IMG/VR virus record: IMGVR_UViG_3300017917_002434
Span: 1-64,000 of that record
DNA: 64,000 nucleotides
From: a virus
Reading direction: 5' to 3' (one strand)
Shown: positions 22,631-31,733 of the stretch, piece after piece
How the letters are laid out: the number at the start of each line of letters is the position of its first letter
Numbering within the stretch: the first letter of the stretch is position 1
Notes under the pieces: model-generated
Database searches by the model: none
Told to the model about the DNA's origin: nothing
The model's input: the letters and a program-made list of their open reading frames with translations, nothing else
Program-made: the position numbers and the translations under genes

Positions 22631-23153
22631 TTTTTATACCTAAATAATGGAACATAAACTTATCTCTAAGACCGCAGTTAACTCCAGCATGCCAATCTAA
22701 GTAATCGTCCCACAGAACAACTTTACCTCGAGGCTGTAAATGATGTACTTGATCTTTGATTATGAACAGAGCCCCTAGACTCGGTTCGCTGATGAATACA
22801 CTAAATCTAACTAACGAACCTTTAGACAGATATTCTTCAATATTGTCATCTATGTCTTGATGGAATGGTGCCATCTTTCCCGGACGCATTCTACTAATCC
22901 AATTTCTAGCACACTGACTATCAGACCACTTACTAAATTTTTCTGCTACTGTGTCGCTATAATGTTTACCAGGATAATAATTTATCCATTCTACACTATC
23001 GCATTTATCGTAGCCTGCTGTTTTCCATTGTGTGATCAGTGAATTAAATCTGCCGTCGGTGTTTTCATAAAAATCAGCAGATGGGGTTTTATACTCTCCC
23101 TGATCTAAAGGTAGAGATTGTATAAGGGAGTTCCAATCAAAATCGTATAACAT
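22620..23153 (-). CDS. Fe(II)/2-oxoglutarate oxygenase-like protein
   Basis: A 177-residue protein. RPGKMAPFHQDIDDNIEEYL gives H-x-D; DDYLDWHAGVNCGLRDKFMFHYLG gives the distal His and Arg. The N-terminal EWINYYPGKHYSD region may form the substrate lid. It overlaps its neighbours by 11 and 17 bases in the same minus-strand operon. The substrate is unknown. Confidence 0.7.
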   Translation of the reverse strand: MLYDFDWNSLIQSLPLDQGEYKTPSADFYENTDGRFNSLITQWKTAGYDKCDSVEWINYYPGKHYSDTVAEKFSKWSDSQCARNWISRMRPGKMAPFHQDIDDNIEEYLSKGSLVRFSVFISEPSLGALFIIKDQVHHLQPRGKVVLWDDYLDWHAGVNCGLRDKFMFHYLGIKNEK

Positions 23154-23763
23154 AGTCTTTAAATTTTTCTACACTTTTTTGAATAAGATTACGGTGCTTT
23201 TCTTCATCAAGTATACCAGCACATATTAAAATAATTCGATCATCTAATACTATGTCAGCACCGTGATATACTTTGTTGTTACTAAAAGCATAAACTGGGT
23301 AGTCTTTTAAAATTTTAGGATATATTTTTTCGCTGTGTTTTTCTTTACAGATAAAAAAAGAATCTTGTTCATAATGAGGTGTTAAAAGAACATTATATCG
23401 TTCGGGACCTTCTATGTTAAGATTAATAAATTCATCTTGATGCGGTGGCAAATTTTCTTTATGAAGATTTAATACTGCCCCTATTAATTCTTTGTAAGGT
23501 AATTTATTAATAATATCTATAATTTCAGGAAATAATTCAACAACTCCTGGAGCGTAATACAACTGGGTACCCGTATGGTCAGCGAATACTTGATTAGCAT
23601 CACGCCAATCTTTGACAGAATTTCTGCTAATTAAGGCACATAACAGAGATGTATACCCGTAAGTATCCTGTAAATTTGTCATGTAATTATTATTAAAGTA
23701 CTCCTTAACAGTATCAATATTAGGCATATTAACAGATATATCAATCGGTGTGTAAGCAATCAT
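23137..23763 (-). CDS. Fe(II)/2-oxoglutarate oxygenase-like protein
   Basis: A 208-residue protein. LHKENLPPHQDEFINLNIEGP carries H-x-D, and SNNKVYHGADIVLDDRIILICAG carries the distal His and the Arg. The LLTPHYEQDSFFICKE strand between them fits the jelly-roll core. It overlaps the next oxygenase gene upstream by 4 bases (ATGA type) and the downstream one by 17. There is no signal peptide. Confidence 0.7.
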   Translation of the reverse strand: MIAYTPIDISVNMPNIDTVKEYFNNNYMTNLQDTYGYTSLLCALISRNSVKDWRDANQVFADHTGTQLYYAPGVVELFPEIIDIINKLPYKELIGAVLNLHKENLPPHQDEFINLNIEGPERYNVLLTPHYEQDSFFICKEKHSEKIYPKILKDYPVYAFSNNKVYHGADIVLDDRIILICAGILDEEKHRNLIQKSVEKFKDYVIRF

Positions 23764-24428
23764 AAAATCTTCGCTCCGAACGAGTCACCTAATCTCGTCA
23801 CCAGGTCATCTAATTTGATTTTTTCTATAGATAAAATTACTTTATCAGTAGTGTAACTAAAATCAGAAATATAGCCTTGCTTGTTGGCCATATTCAACCA
23901 TGGACTTATCCAATGATCAAACTGATACCTATAATCAAACATTTCTCGTTTACTTGTTATTTCTATAGTAGCAGGATCTACTAATATGTTTTTGTTCAAT
24001 AATTTTCTAACCACTAACTGTCGGCGAGGTATTTGACCAAAATTAGCAGCGGTATGTAAATTACCAGCATTCATCGAATACCATTGACCATCTTGTACTG
24101 TCTCAAACATCTTGTTATTATCTAGATCAATAAGATATGATTGATTTCCGTCAAGGTTAAGATGCCAGCGATCATCAATATCACTATGGCTGTAATAATT
24201 GGTTCCTGGGTCTAGTGTTATTATTCGTGCTTCGCCTATGGGTTCTTTTATCGTTTCTAATATTGCTTGCCAGGCTGTGTTTTTAAATTGTTCTTTCAGC
24301 TCCCATCGATCATAGAAAAAACTACCAACGGGTTGATTCAGTGTTTGTTTAGTATCAATAGAATCTATCGATGTCAAAGCATCGTGGATTAATTTAATAT
24401 CGACTGAATATTCTGTAGATTCTATCAT
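23760..24428 (-). CDS. Fe(II)/2-oxoglutarate oxygenase-like protein
   Basis: A 222-residue protein. TNYYSHSDIDDRWHLNLDGN gives H-x-D and NAGNLHTAANFGQIPRRQLVVRKL gives the distal His and the Arg. The layout resembles aspartyl/asparaginyl hydroxylase-type proteins. A C-terminal 70-residue extension (KREMFDYRYQFDHW onward) is absent from the other members of the block. It is coupled by a 4-base overlap to the radical-SAM gene upstream, so the maturase-like enzyme and the oxygenases are translated together. Confidence 0.7.
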   Translation of the reverse strand: MIESTEYSVDIKLIHDALTSIDSIDTKQTLNQPVGSFFYDRWELKEQFKNTAWQAILETIKEPIGEARIITLDPGTNYYSHSDIDDRWHLNLDGNQSYLIDLDNNKMFETVQDGQWYSMNAGNLHTAANFGQIPRRQLVVRKLLNKNILVDPATIEITSKREMFDYRYQFDHWISPWLNMANKQGYISDFSYTTDKVILSIEKIKLDDLVTRLGDSFGAKIL

Positions 24429-25852
24429 AATAAATGTACTAGTTCCGGAAATGTTAATTTAAAATCTGTACCTCGTTGTCTATCCATTACAGTAATGTAT
24501 TCACGAAAATCAGGGAGTAGATTTGTATGGTCCTCGGCATCCATCCAATCAAGGATACCTTCCCAGCGTTTCCAACCATAAGGATTAGTTTCCCAGAATT
24601 CTTCGTCGTGTGTATAATTGTCCCATAGCCAAGTTTGTAGTTCAGAAAATAATTGCCTAATTTCTTTCTTATCTTCATCGGGCAATACTCTAAGGCTTAG
24701 CCATGTAGGAATCCAAAGTAAGTGAACTCCCATTAGGCCTCCTCCCATAGTTTGACCTGCAGCATTTTTATCAAAGTTAATTTTTTTAAAATTACTACGC
24801 ACCTTCCATTTAATAAAATCAGGAACATGTTTTATGTTCAAAATCTGTACGGCAAATGCTATATTTGTTTGTATGTTGTCCGGAGCAGAATCTAATAATT
24901 TAAGATTCTTCTCTATGGTATCCCAGTCTAACGGATATCTTATATAATGGCCTCGCTGCTCCATACCGTCGAGACTAAACCCAACTTTGACTTTCTTAAA
25001 TTTTTGCCATACAGAAATAATTTCTTCATTGACAAGTAGTCCATTAGTATTATATCTTAAACTAATCTGATCAGCATACCCTCTAACAATAATTTCTTCT
25101 AATAATCTTCGATGCTCTTTTATCAACAAAGGTTCGCCACCGGCGAAATATAGCTGTCGGATATTAGGTATTTGGTCAAACACCTGTTCCCAGAACTGAG
25201 GATTTTCATGCCAGTAATTATTAAACTGACCAGGGGTCCAGTCCATTTGTTTTTTAATTAACGGACTCTGGAATATAGGATATACTTTCTTGTGCTCTGT
25301 TACCCATTGACTACTATCATGAGGGCTACACATGATACATTTCAAATTACAGGTGTGACCTAATCTAAGATCTAGGTATCGCAATTTATAAGGAACAGAC
25401 CCGTCTTCTTCTGTCTCTTTAATTAATTCTTCTATATCTAATTTTTCATTAAGATACCAAGTACCAGTTTCCCATATACGTTTACTAGCGATACCTTGTT
25501 GTTCTTCTTCGTAACATTTTAAACAACTAGCAGGAACTTCCCCTGCCAACATTGTTTTGCGTACACTTTTCATGTAATCGTTATTAAACGCATCAACAGG
25601 TAAGTCCTTACCAAAGTTAGCAGGTTCACCATTTTCTTTTTTGACTAATCCAACTGTGTAGTCTCCACTCTCTGCTCCTGATGCGTTAGCTACGCAACAG
25701 ATCCTCATATCACCGTTAGGTCTAGTGGCTAGATGTATCCAAGGTAATACACAGAAACTATCGGACCCAGTAACATCTTTGATCTGCTTCTGCCATTTAC
25801 CAAGCTGTGTGTCTTGAGATTGTAGCCAAAATACCTTATTTTTTTCTATCAT
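24425..25852 (-). CDS. radical SAM protein with N-terminal SPASM/twitch-like Cys domain
   Basis: A 475-residue protein. The N-terminal 115 residues have a Cys set C34 (FCVLPWIHLATRPNGDMR), C52-C53 and C110-x2-C113 (ASCLKCYEEE), like the SPASM/twitch auxiliary-cluster domains but placed before the core. The radical-SAM motif C168-NLK-C172-IM-C175 follows, with LYFAGGEPLL and RYNTNGLLV. SPASM enzymes mature peptides or modify anaerobic sulfatases. It shares this layout with the product at 27412. I chose the ATG at 25852; a TTG at 25924 would extend it 24 residues into the divergent gene. It heads the eleven-gene operon. Confidence 0.85.
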   Translation of the reverse strand: MIEKNKVFWLQSQDTQLGKWQKQIKDVTGSDSFCVLPWIHLATRPNGDMRICCVANASGAESGDYTVGLVKKENGEPANFGKDLPVDAFNNDYMKSVRKTMLAGEVPASCLKCYEEEQQGIASKRIWETGTWYLNEKLDIEELIKETEEDGSVPYKLRYLDLRLGHTCNLKCIMCSPHDSSQWVTEHKKVYPIFQSPLIKKQMDWTPGQFNNYWHENPQFWEQVFDQIPNIRQLYFAGGEPLLIKEHRRLLEEIIVRGYADQISLRYNTNGLLVNEEIISVWQKFKKVKVGFSLDGMEQRGHYIRYPLDWDTIEKNLKLLDSAPDNIQTNIAFAVQILNIKHVPDFIKWKVRSNFKKINFDKNAAGQTMGGGLMGVHLLWIPTWLSLRVLPDEDKKEIRQLFSELQTWLWDNYTHDEEFWETNPYGWKRWEGILDWMDAEDHTNLLPDFREYITVMDRQRGTDFKLTFPELVHLL

Positions 25853-25894
25853 GAAATATTTATATGCTACTATTTTAGGGTTAAATATTTCATG
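25850..25894. promoter_or_regulatory. palindromic divergent late promoter, 13-bp inverted repeat over both start codons
   Basis: CATGAAATATTTA (25850-25862) and TAAATATTTCATG (25882-25894) are perfect inverted repeats separated by 19 bases. Each arm contains a T4-like TAAATA element 4 bases from the start codon of the gene it faces, so both divergent genes share an identical start context. Both transcripts would begin at or beside their ATG. Confidence 0.65.
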
Positions 25895-26740
25895 ATCCGA
25901 ATAGCACCAGAGTATTCTAGCCAATATTTAGAAATAGAGAGACCTTCTCCGTTAACTGACAATCGTATAGAATCATTGATAGGCGATGTATTAAATGGAA
26001 ATATTGACAAAGATATTTCCGACATCGTATATGATCGATTTAAATCAGAAACAGAACAATGGATTTTATCTTCTAAATTAAATTCTATCAGAGGTCTCGA
26101 ATCTTTTGAACGTAAAGATATTATCATAGGCTGTACTCAGTTTATTGATTCAACTTATATGAACGGGCCAGTACAGACTATTCTAGGTGATTATAGATAT
26201 CATCAACGACTTGGATTATCTTACGTTAGAGAACCGGGTAATCTTATGCCAGGTATTCCGTTATTGATAGCTATGCCTTTCCCTAGCATCGGCACACCTC
26301 ACGAAAAAATGGAGGAGATTTTAAATGAAAGTTTGGAAAAAAATATCCCAGTACATATCGACGGAGCGTGGGTCACGTGTTGCCGCTCTGTTGATTTCAA
26401 TCTTAATCACCCTAGCGTGGTATCTGTGGCAATTAGCCTCTCTAAAGGATTAGGTCTAGGCTGGAACAGGATCGGACTTAGATGGATTAAAAAATTTAAA
26501 CAAGATTCGATCACTATTATGAACGACTTCAATATGAACAATAGAGCGTTGGTAATGATCGGTCTACATTTTATACGTACTTTGCCAAATGATTACCTAT
26601 GGAATACACACGGGGATAGATACTATAAAGTTTGTAGAGATTTCAACCTGACACCCACTAACAGTATCCATCTCGCTCTAAGAGCAGGAGAACCAGTAGG
26701 TGTGAGCCCATTAATTAGATATTTAGAAAACAATGATTGA
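25892..26740 (+). CDS. short PLP-dependent (type I fold) aminotransferase-like protein
   Basis: A 282-residue protein with the PLP-enzyme core. IPVHIDGAWVTCCRS supplies the Asp that pairs with the pyridine nitrogen, and SVAISLSKGLGLGWNRIGLRW supplies the Schiff-base Lys (SLSKG) and the following Arg-binding loop. At 282 residues it is about 100 shorter than class I/II aminotransferases, lacking most of the C-terminal small domain. The N-terminal 60 residues are unusual. It may be a minimal aminotransferase, lyase or racemase, or a degenerate binding protein. It is followed, with an 8-base overlap, by the PP-loop gene. Confidence 0.7.
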   Translation: MIRIAPEYSSQYLEIERPSPLTDNRIESLIGDVLNGNIDKDISDIVYDRFKSETEQWILSSKLNSIRGLESFERKDIIIGCTQFIDSTYMNGPVQTILGDYRYHQRLGLSYVREPGNLMPGIPLLIAMPFPSIGTPHEKMEEILNESLEKNIPVHIDGAWVTCCRSVDFNLNHPSVVSVAISLSKGLGLGWNRIGLRWIKKFKQDSITIMNDFNMNNRALVMIGLHFIRTLPNDYLWNTHGDRYYKVCRDFNLTPTNSIHLALRAGEPVGVSPLIRYLENND

Positions 26741-27464
26741 ACAAGACGGACTTATCATACCCTTTGATCCTGCGTGGAATAGGATAGCCATAAGTGTCAG
26801 TGGTGGTGCTGACAGTGCTTTATTAGCCTATCTTCTCTGCGATTATATAAGAAAAAATGATCTATATCCTTTTAACGTACACATTATAAATCATGTGCGT
26901 TGTTGGAAAACCAAACCTTGGCAACAACATGATGCTCAGAACGTTTATAGATATCTGTTTCAAGAATTTACGCATATTAATTTTAAAAAGCATACAAATT
27001 TTATAGCACCTGAACTAGAGTGGGGAGACCAAGGTCCGACACTGACAGACGAATACGGAAAATCTGTCAGCGGCGATAATATCGAACAACGAGCATTCGC
27101 AGAATATATCTGCCATAGAGAAGATATCGATGCCTACTATAATGCTGTTACTAGAAATCCGAGAGATGTGGATTTTAAAGGTATGCCAACTAGAGATATA
27201 GATGAAACCGATGATAATCAGCATCTACGTCTAATGACACATATGGGTCGCACTGCTGTACATCCTTTTAGATTCATAGAAAAATCTTGGATAGTAAAAC
27301 AATATAAAGATTTAGATTTAAAAAAATTATTTGATATAACTCGTAGTTGCGAGGGAACATTTGAAAATATAGATTATACCAACTATCAACCAGGACAAAA
27401 AGTTCCAGTATGTGGTGAATGTTTTTGGTGTAAAGAAAGAGAGTGGGCACTTGGAAAAAACTAA
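26733..27464 (+). CDS. PP-loop ATP pyrophosphatase, QueC/ExsB-like
   Basis: A 243-residue protein with the PP-loop S23-GGADS motif (ISVSGGADSALLAYLL) and a C-terminal zinc-type Cys set. A first Cys in TRSCEGTF is followed about 25 residues later by VPVCGECFWCKEREW, matching the C-x18-21-C-x2-C-x2-C arrangement of QueC. QueC makes 7-cyano-7-deazaguanine from carboxydeazaguanine. The middle of this protein (HVRCWKTKPWQQHDAQ and onward) is unlike QueC, so it may adenylate another carboxylate. It is in a cassette with a PLP enzyme and radical-SAM genes. A QueD-like gene lies 18 kb away. Confidence 0.72.
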   Translation: MIEQDGLIIPFDPAWNRIAISVSGGADSALLAYLLCDYIRKNDLYPFNVHIINHVRCWKTKPWQQHDAQNVYRYLFQEFTHINFKKHTNFIAPELEWGDQGPTLTDEYGKSVSGDNIEQRAFAEYICHREDIDAYYNAVTRNPRDVDFKGMPTRDIDETDDNQHLRLMTHMGRTAVHPFRFIEKSWIVKQYKDLDLKKLFDITRSCEGTFENIDYTNYQPGQKVPVCGECFWCKEREWALGKN

Positions 27465-28719
27465 TCCTTCGACATTTTGTATGCATCCGTTCACTGGCCT
27501 AGCTACCAGAGAAGATGGTGCGGTTTGTGTTTGTTGTCGTAGCCATCCTATTGGTTGGATACAGGAAAACAGCCTAGAAGAAATCTGGAATAACGATAAT
27601 ATGAAACGTATACGTAAACAGGTACTAGGCGGAGTTCGCCCTCCCGAGTGCGAACCTTGTTTTAGTTTAGAAGATCAAGGTGTAGAAAGTCTACGTCAGA
27701 GACACATCAATGGTAAAATACCCGAGGCACGTATTAGATTATATCCTAACGCAAATCATAAGATTAATAAAGAGTTTGAAATGCCATTTGAAATACCTAC
27801 AATGGAACTTAAACTTAATAATCTTTGTAATCTAAAATGCCGCATGTGTCATCCTATGGACAGTACGTCGTGGAATGATTGGGAACAAGTAGAAGAGTTC
27901 TATGAAAAAGAAAATAACATTATGTTTCATATCGTAAAGAAACATAATCTTAAAGAAAAACCTTTTTTAGATAAATTTCAAGACAACGAGCAATGGTGGT
28001 CTAGTTTAGAAAAAAATTTACCTTACTTCAGACGTGTTGAGTTTGCCGGCGGGGAGCCATTAATGGATCCACAACATTATAAGATTTTAGACATGCTCGC
28101 TCCATACGGTGATCAAATAGAAATTAAGTACGCTACAAATTTAACTATGTTAGGCAAAAGCAATCGTACTATTTGGGAATATTGGCCTAAATTTAAATCA
28201 GTGGCTGTCAATGTCAGTATTGACGGGATTGGCCAGAGCTACGAATATATTAGAGGTAATGCCTCCTGGGCTGAGCTGATCCACAACATCAAACAGATAC
28301 AGACTATATCTAACATTAGTCGTATAGTAGGTGCTGTAACAGTACAAGTCAGTAATGTATTAGTGTTAGATAAGATATGTGAATATTTCCTAGATGATTT
28401 AGGTATAGTATTTCACACCCATAGAGTAGAATACCCTAAGTTACTGTCAGCTCAAGTCTTACCTCACGAATTAAAAAATTTAGCAGTAAAAAGATTACAA
28501 GATCTAAGTTTGCGTGTTAAAGATTTTAAATTGGTTAAAGAACATCCCCAGCTGCTGGAATATACATTAGGGCAGATACAGGATAATATTAACTATATCC
28601 AAGCACGTGATCAAAATGACAAGTGGAATGATTGTGTAGAATTTAATCGTAGACTAGATAAGTCTAGAGATACATGGAAATTTGAAGAAGTCACTCCTGA
28701 ATTTAAACCTTATGTATAA
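27412..28719 (+). CDS. radical SAM protein with N-terminal SPASM/twitch-like Cys domain
   Basis: A 435-residue protein. N-terminal Cys residues C23 (FCMHPFTGLATREDG), C39, C41-C42 and C80-x2-C83 form a SPASM/twitch-like set. The cluster motif C139-NLK-C143-RM-C146 is followed by VEFAGGEPLMDP and KYATNLTM, then NVSIDGIGQSYEYIRG. It is a paralogue of the product at 24425-25852. The ATG at 27412 overlaps the QueC-like gene by 53 bases; a TTG at 27451 (overlap 14 bases) is an alternative start that keeps every Cys. Confidence 0.83.
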   Translation: MVNVFGVKKESGHLEKTNPSTFCMHPFTGLATREDGAVCVCCRSHPIGWIQENSLEEIWNNDNMKRIRKQVLGGVRPPECEPCFSLEDQGVESLRQRHINGKIPEARIRLYPNANHKINKEFEMPFEIPTMELKLNNLCNLKCRMCHPMDSTSWNDWEQVEEFYEKENNIMFHIVKKHNLKEKPFLDKFQDNEQWWSSLEKNLPYFRRVEFAGGEPLMDPQHYKILDMLAPYGDQIEIKYATNLTMLGKSNRTIWEYWPKFKSVAVNVSIDGIGQSYEYIRGNASWAELIHNIKQIQTISNISRIVGAVTVQVSNVLVLDKICEYFLDDLGIVFHTHRVEYPKLLSAQVLPHELKNLAVKRLQDLSLRVKDFKLVKEHPQLLEYTLGQIQDNINYIQARDQNDKWNDCVEFNRRLDKSRDTWKFEEVTPEFKPYV

Positions 28720-29620
28720 CGTAACTTCATCATGGCCACATCAAGATCAGATCAAAGTCGAATGGAACATCGGCAAGAGATGTAATTACGACTGTAGCTA
28801 TTGTCCGGCAAGCATACATGATCATTACAGTCCGCACACTGACATTAATATTTTAGAAAAAACTGTTGATCGTCTCTGCGAATTAGGTAAACCATTACGT
28901 ATCAGTCTAACTGGCGGTGAACCTTGCGTACATCCCGATATAGAAGATCTATTTGAGTATATGAAACGTAAGGATATTTTCTGGATAAACGTAACAACTA
29001 ATGGCACTAGAACTGCTAGATGGTACATAGATAATTCAATATTTTTCAATCATATGGTAGTAAGTTTACATTTTGAATATGACTGGAAGAGAGTATTAGG
29101 CACTATTCATGAACTAAAATTTGCCGCCGCTAACATGGACTTTTTTGTTAATGTCATGGCACATCACAATCATATGGACGATGTTAAGGCCGCTGTTGAG
29201 TTTTTAGACAAAGCCGAAATTAAGTATGCTATTCGAAGAATAAGATGGACCGAAGGCGATCATAATGTGTTCGACGATATGAGGTACGATGGCAAAGACC
29301 TTGAATGGATTCTCTCTAAAGATGCTACAGTAAAACCGAATACAGTAATCACCGAAGATGATGGATCTAAAATCTATCTTCATGCTAATGACATTATTAA
29401 AAAGAAGATGAATAGCTTCAAAAGTTGGAAATGTAACGCAGGAATCGAAAGTCTAATGATTAACTGGGACGGTGAGGTACATCGTGCTACCTGCCGAGTT
29501 GGAGGGAGTTTGGGTAATATCTATACAGGAACCTTCACTGAACAATTACAAGCTGTAACCTGTACTAGAGACTGGTGTACCTGTGCTGCTGATATCCCGT
29601 TAACTAAGTTTAAATTTTGA
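28712..29620 (+). CDS. radical SAM protein (CNYDCSYC)
   Basis: A 302-residue protein with C24-NYD-C28-SY-C31, then ISLTGGEPCVHPDI and NVTTNGTRTARWY. A C-terminal Cys group (WKCNAGIESLMINWDGEV, TCRVGG and DWCTCAADI) may bind a second cluster. I chose the ATG at 28712, which overlaps the upstream stop by 8 bases. It shares the C-terminal N-W-D-G and C-x-C elements with the minus-strand genes at 29600 and 31687, so these three are one subfamily. Its 3' end overlaps the opposing gene by 21 bases. Confidence 0.83.
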   Translation: MYNVTSSWPHQDQIKVEWNIGKRCNYDCSYCPASIHDHYSPHTDINILEKTVDRLCELGKPLRISLTGGEPCVHPDIEDLFEYMKRKDIFWINVTTNGTRTARWYIDNSIFFNHMVVSLHFEYDWKRVLGTIHELKFAAANMDFFVNVMAHHNHMDDVKAAVEFLDKAEIKYAIRRIRWTEGDHNVFDDMRYDGKDLEWILSKDATVKPNTVITEDDGSKIYLHANDIIKKKMNSFKSWKCNAGIESLMINWDGEVHRATCRVGGSLGNIYTGTFTEQLQAVTCTRDWCTCAADIPLTKFKF

Positions 29621-30634
29621 TATATGAGTTTCTGGTTGGCAGAAACAATTATTGATTCCACAGATCACTGGCTTAAAGTCTGGATTAAATTTCTCAACAA
29701 AGTCATGAGAAAGAATATTAAAACTATAATCTAATCCGTAGAGCTTCTGCCAACAAGATCCTATAATAGTACCGTCCCAATGTATGTAGACTCCCTCGAG
29801 TCCTAGATTACACTGCCAACCTTTAAAATTATTCCAATTATTATTGATGTAAGTCTGAGGTCTAGAGTTTATTGTCTTTCCATTCTCTAAGGTAGCCTTG
29901 CTTTCCCAGATTTTTATATTGTTTAAAAACACTTTCCAATTTTTTATGAACCAACTCAGTGTAGGAATTCTTTTAAGTCCCCACTTCATGTATTTCTTTT
30001 GGTCGGGATCATAGCGTCTTTCTGTGCCAGTAACAACTTTGATCTTGTTTAACATCATATGATCGGGTTCAATAACTTCGGCAGTCTGTATAAACCACTT
30101 GTGTTTGCTGTAATCTTTCATGTACTCTATATCTTGTACAGCCTTATCCCAATGATCTGGATCCATCAATACCATGACAGTGGTCTTCTTACCTAGTTCA
30201 AACATGGTATCTGCTACTTCGATATGATGTTCTAGGTTGGCTTGTGCTACATGATAACTTAATGTGACGTTATCGATAAGGTGACCATATTGTTTCCACC
30301 ATCTTAGAGTACGCGAGCCGTTAGAAATCAGTGTTATGTAGACATCATTTTCTTGTTTTATACGATCAATAAACACAGCGAGGTCCCGCCATAGTGTAGG
30401 TTCACCCCCAGCTATCTTAAGATGTACTTTAGTCTTTCCCAATTTTTCTTTATATTGTTTTAAAAAATGATTAAAATTCTTAATAATCAAATCTAAATCT
30501 TTAGGCGATGTATGATCTCCTTCATTAGATCCAGGAAAGCAATATCGACAAGAAAAATTACAGACGTTATTTGGATTCCATCTGACCTCTAAGTAATTAC
30601 TATCTTGTGTGGAAACTATTTTAATTGGTTTCAT
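29600..30634 (-). CDS. radical SAM protein (CNFSCRYC)
   Basis: A 344-residue protein with C25-NFS-C29-RY-C32, LKIAGGEPTLWRDL and TLISNGSRTLRWW. The C-terminal block WQCNLGLEGVYIHWDGTIIGSCW plus CGINNCFCQPETHISKFKL matches its two relatives (28712 and 31687) and probably ligates an auxiliary cluster. All three share a final K-F-K or K-V-K tail. It is in a minus-strand operon of three radical-SAM genes. Confidence 0.83.
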   Translation of the reverse strand: MKPIKIVSTQDSNYLEVRWNPNNVCNFSCRYCFPGSNEGDHTSPKDLDLIIKNFNHFLKQYKEKLGKTKVHLKIAGGEPTLWRDLAVFIDRIKQENDVYITLISNGSRTLRWWKQYGHLIDNVTLSYHVAQANLEHHIEVADTMFELGKKTTVMVLMDPDHWDKAVQDIEYMKDYSKHKWFIQTAEVIEPDHMMLNKIKVVTGTERRYDPDQKKYMKWGLKRIPTLSWFIKNWKVFLNNIKIWESKATLENGKTINSRPQTYINNNWNNFKGWQCNLGLEGVYIHWDGTIIGSCWQKLYGLDYSFNILSHDFVEKFNPDFKPVICGINNCFCQPETHISKFKLS

Positions 30635-31733
30635 TTACTATCTGGTCTCTAGGCCGAGAAAACGTTACTTGATCTGAAACTCCGCAAGTTCTAGCACACA
30701 TTATTAACTTGTCATTGTGCCATCTGTCGAACCAAAGAGTCTGGTATTCGTCAGAATCGATTATTTCTCTAATAGATTTTTTCAAAACATTAACTGTTCC
30801 TAACTTTTCTATTATCTCTTTATCTTGTTGTTTCATTTCTTTTTTAATTTTTCCTGTTATGTCATCAGCTTCGTAAGCATATGGAACACTGGCTAACCAA
30901 CAACAGGGATACAAATTCTTATGTGCGTCAATATATACTTCTTTTTCTTGTAATACTTTACAATCTATACGAGAACTTTCTGTTATTTCTTTGTATGAAA
31001 ATAAAACTTTTTTATCAATAAACGTCAAGGGCATGTCTGAGGGTGGTCTTATCTGATAGGCAGGATAACCATTTTTGTCTTGTACATCGAGATATGGATT
31101 AATCATAAATCTTGATGTGTTCTTTACAGTAAACTTAGCAAACCCTAAATCAGCGGCAATCTGTCTTGCCTGTTCGACCTGATCCTGATTGTGTTGAAAT
31201 CGTATAAACACCCATTCAGCTGTACCTCCCGATTGAATAAAAGCTGTAGCATTGTCTAAGATTTTATTATAATCGGTTCCTATACGATAAATTTGTTGAG
31301 TTTTATCATCTATGCCATCTATTCCGAATATCACCGTATGGTCTTCTGGCAATTTAGGCACTAGGTTACGCCACCATAATGTATTTCGTATGCTGCCGTT
31401 TGTGTGTATTCGTAGTCTTACATTCGGATTTATATTTTTTGTATATTCGCAGAAGGCCGGTAGTTCATTATTGATTACAGGATCACCATAATTTCCACAG
31501 AAATAAATGTCTTCGATTTGTTTTAAAACTTCTTGCGTCATTATAGATTTGTAATCTGACAATGACCAATCAGAATAAGTTAAATTAGGATTTTCGATAC
31601 CGCCGCGAATGTTCCTCGCACACATCGGACAGCTGGCCTGGCAACGATTAGTTATTTCAAGATGTATGGATTTTAATTGAGAAAATTTAAACAATTTTAA
31701 CCTTGGGTATTTTACTATCTGCTGAACTAACAC
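30621..31733 (-). CDS. radical SAM protein (CQASCPMC), SPASM-like C-terminus
   Basis: A 370-residue protein with C31-QAS-C35-PM-C38, FCGNYGDPVINNEL in place of GGEP, and RIHTNGSIRNTLWW. The C-terminus has DCKVLQEKEVYIDAHKNLYPCCWLAS and MCARTCGVSDQV, a SPASM-like Cys set. It is the paralogue of the product at 13571-14638 (beside the halogenase). It overlaps the upstream gene by 47 bases, and no later ATG before the cluster motif is available, so the true start may be a rarer codon. Confidence 0.8.
   Translation of the reverse strand: MLVQQIVKYPRLKLFKFSQLKSIHLEITNRCQASCPMCARNIRGGIENPNLTYSDWSLSDYKSIMTQEVLKQIEDIYFCGNYGDPVINNELPAFCEYTKNINPNVRLRIHTNGSIRNTLWWRNLVPKLPEDHTVIFGIDGIDDKTQQIYRIGTDYNKILDNATAFIQSGGTAEWVFIRFQHNQDQVEQARQIAADLGFAKFTVKNTSRFMINPYLDVQDKNGYPAYQIRPPSDMPLTFIDKKVLFSYKEITESSRIDCKVLQEKEVYIDAHKNLYPCCWLASVPYAYEADDITGKIKKEMKQQDKEIIEKLGTVNVLKKSIREIIDSDEYQTLWFDRWHNDKLIMCARTCGVSDQVTFSRPRDQIVNETN

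Noticed and set aside
26733-27464. Deazaguanine DNA modification system based on the QueC-like and QueD-like genes
   Set aside because: No QueE-type, FolE or DpdA-type gene is recognised in the window, the two genes lie 18 kb apart, and both have altered features. The rest of the genome would have to be seen.
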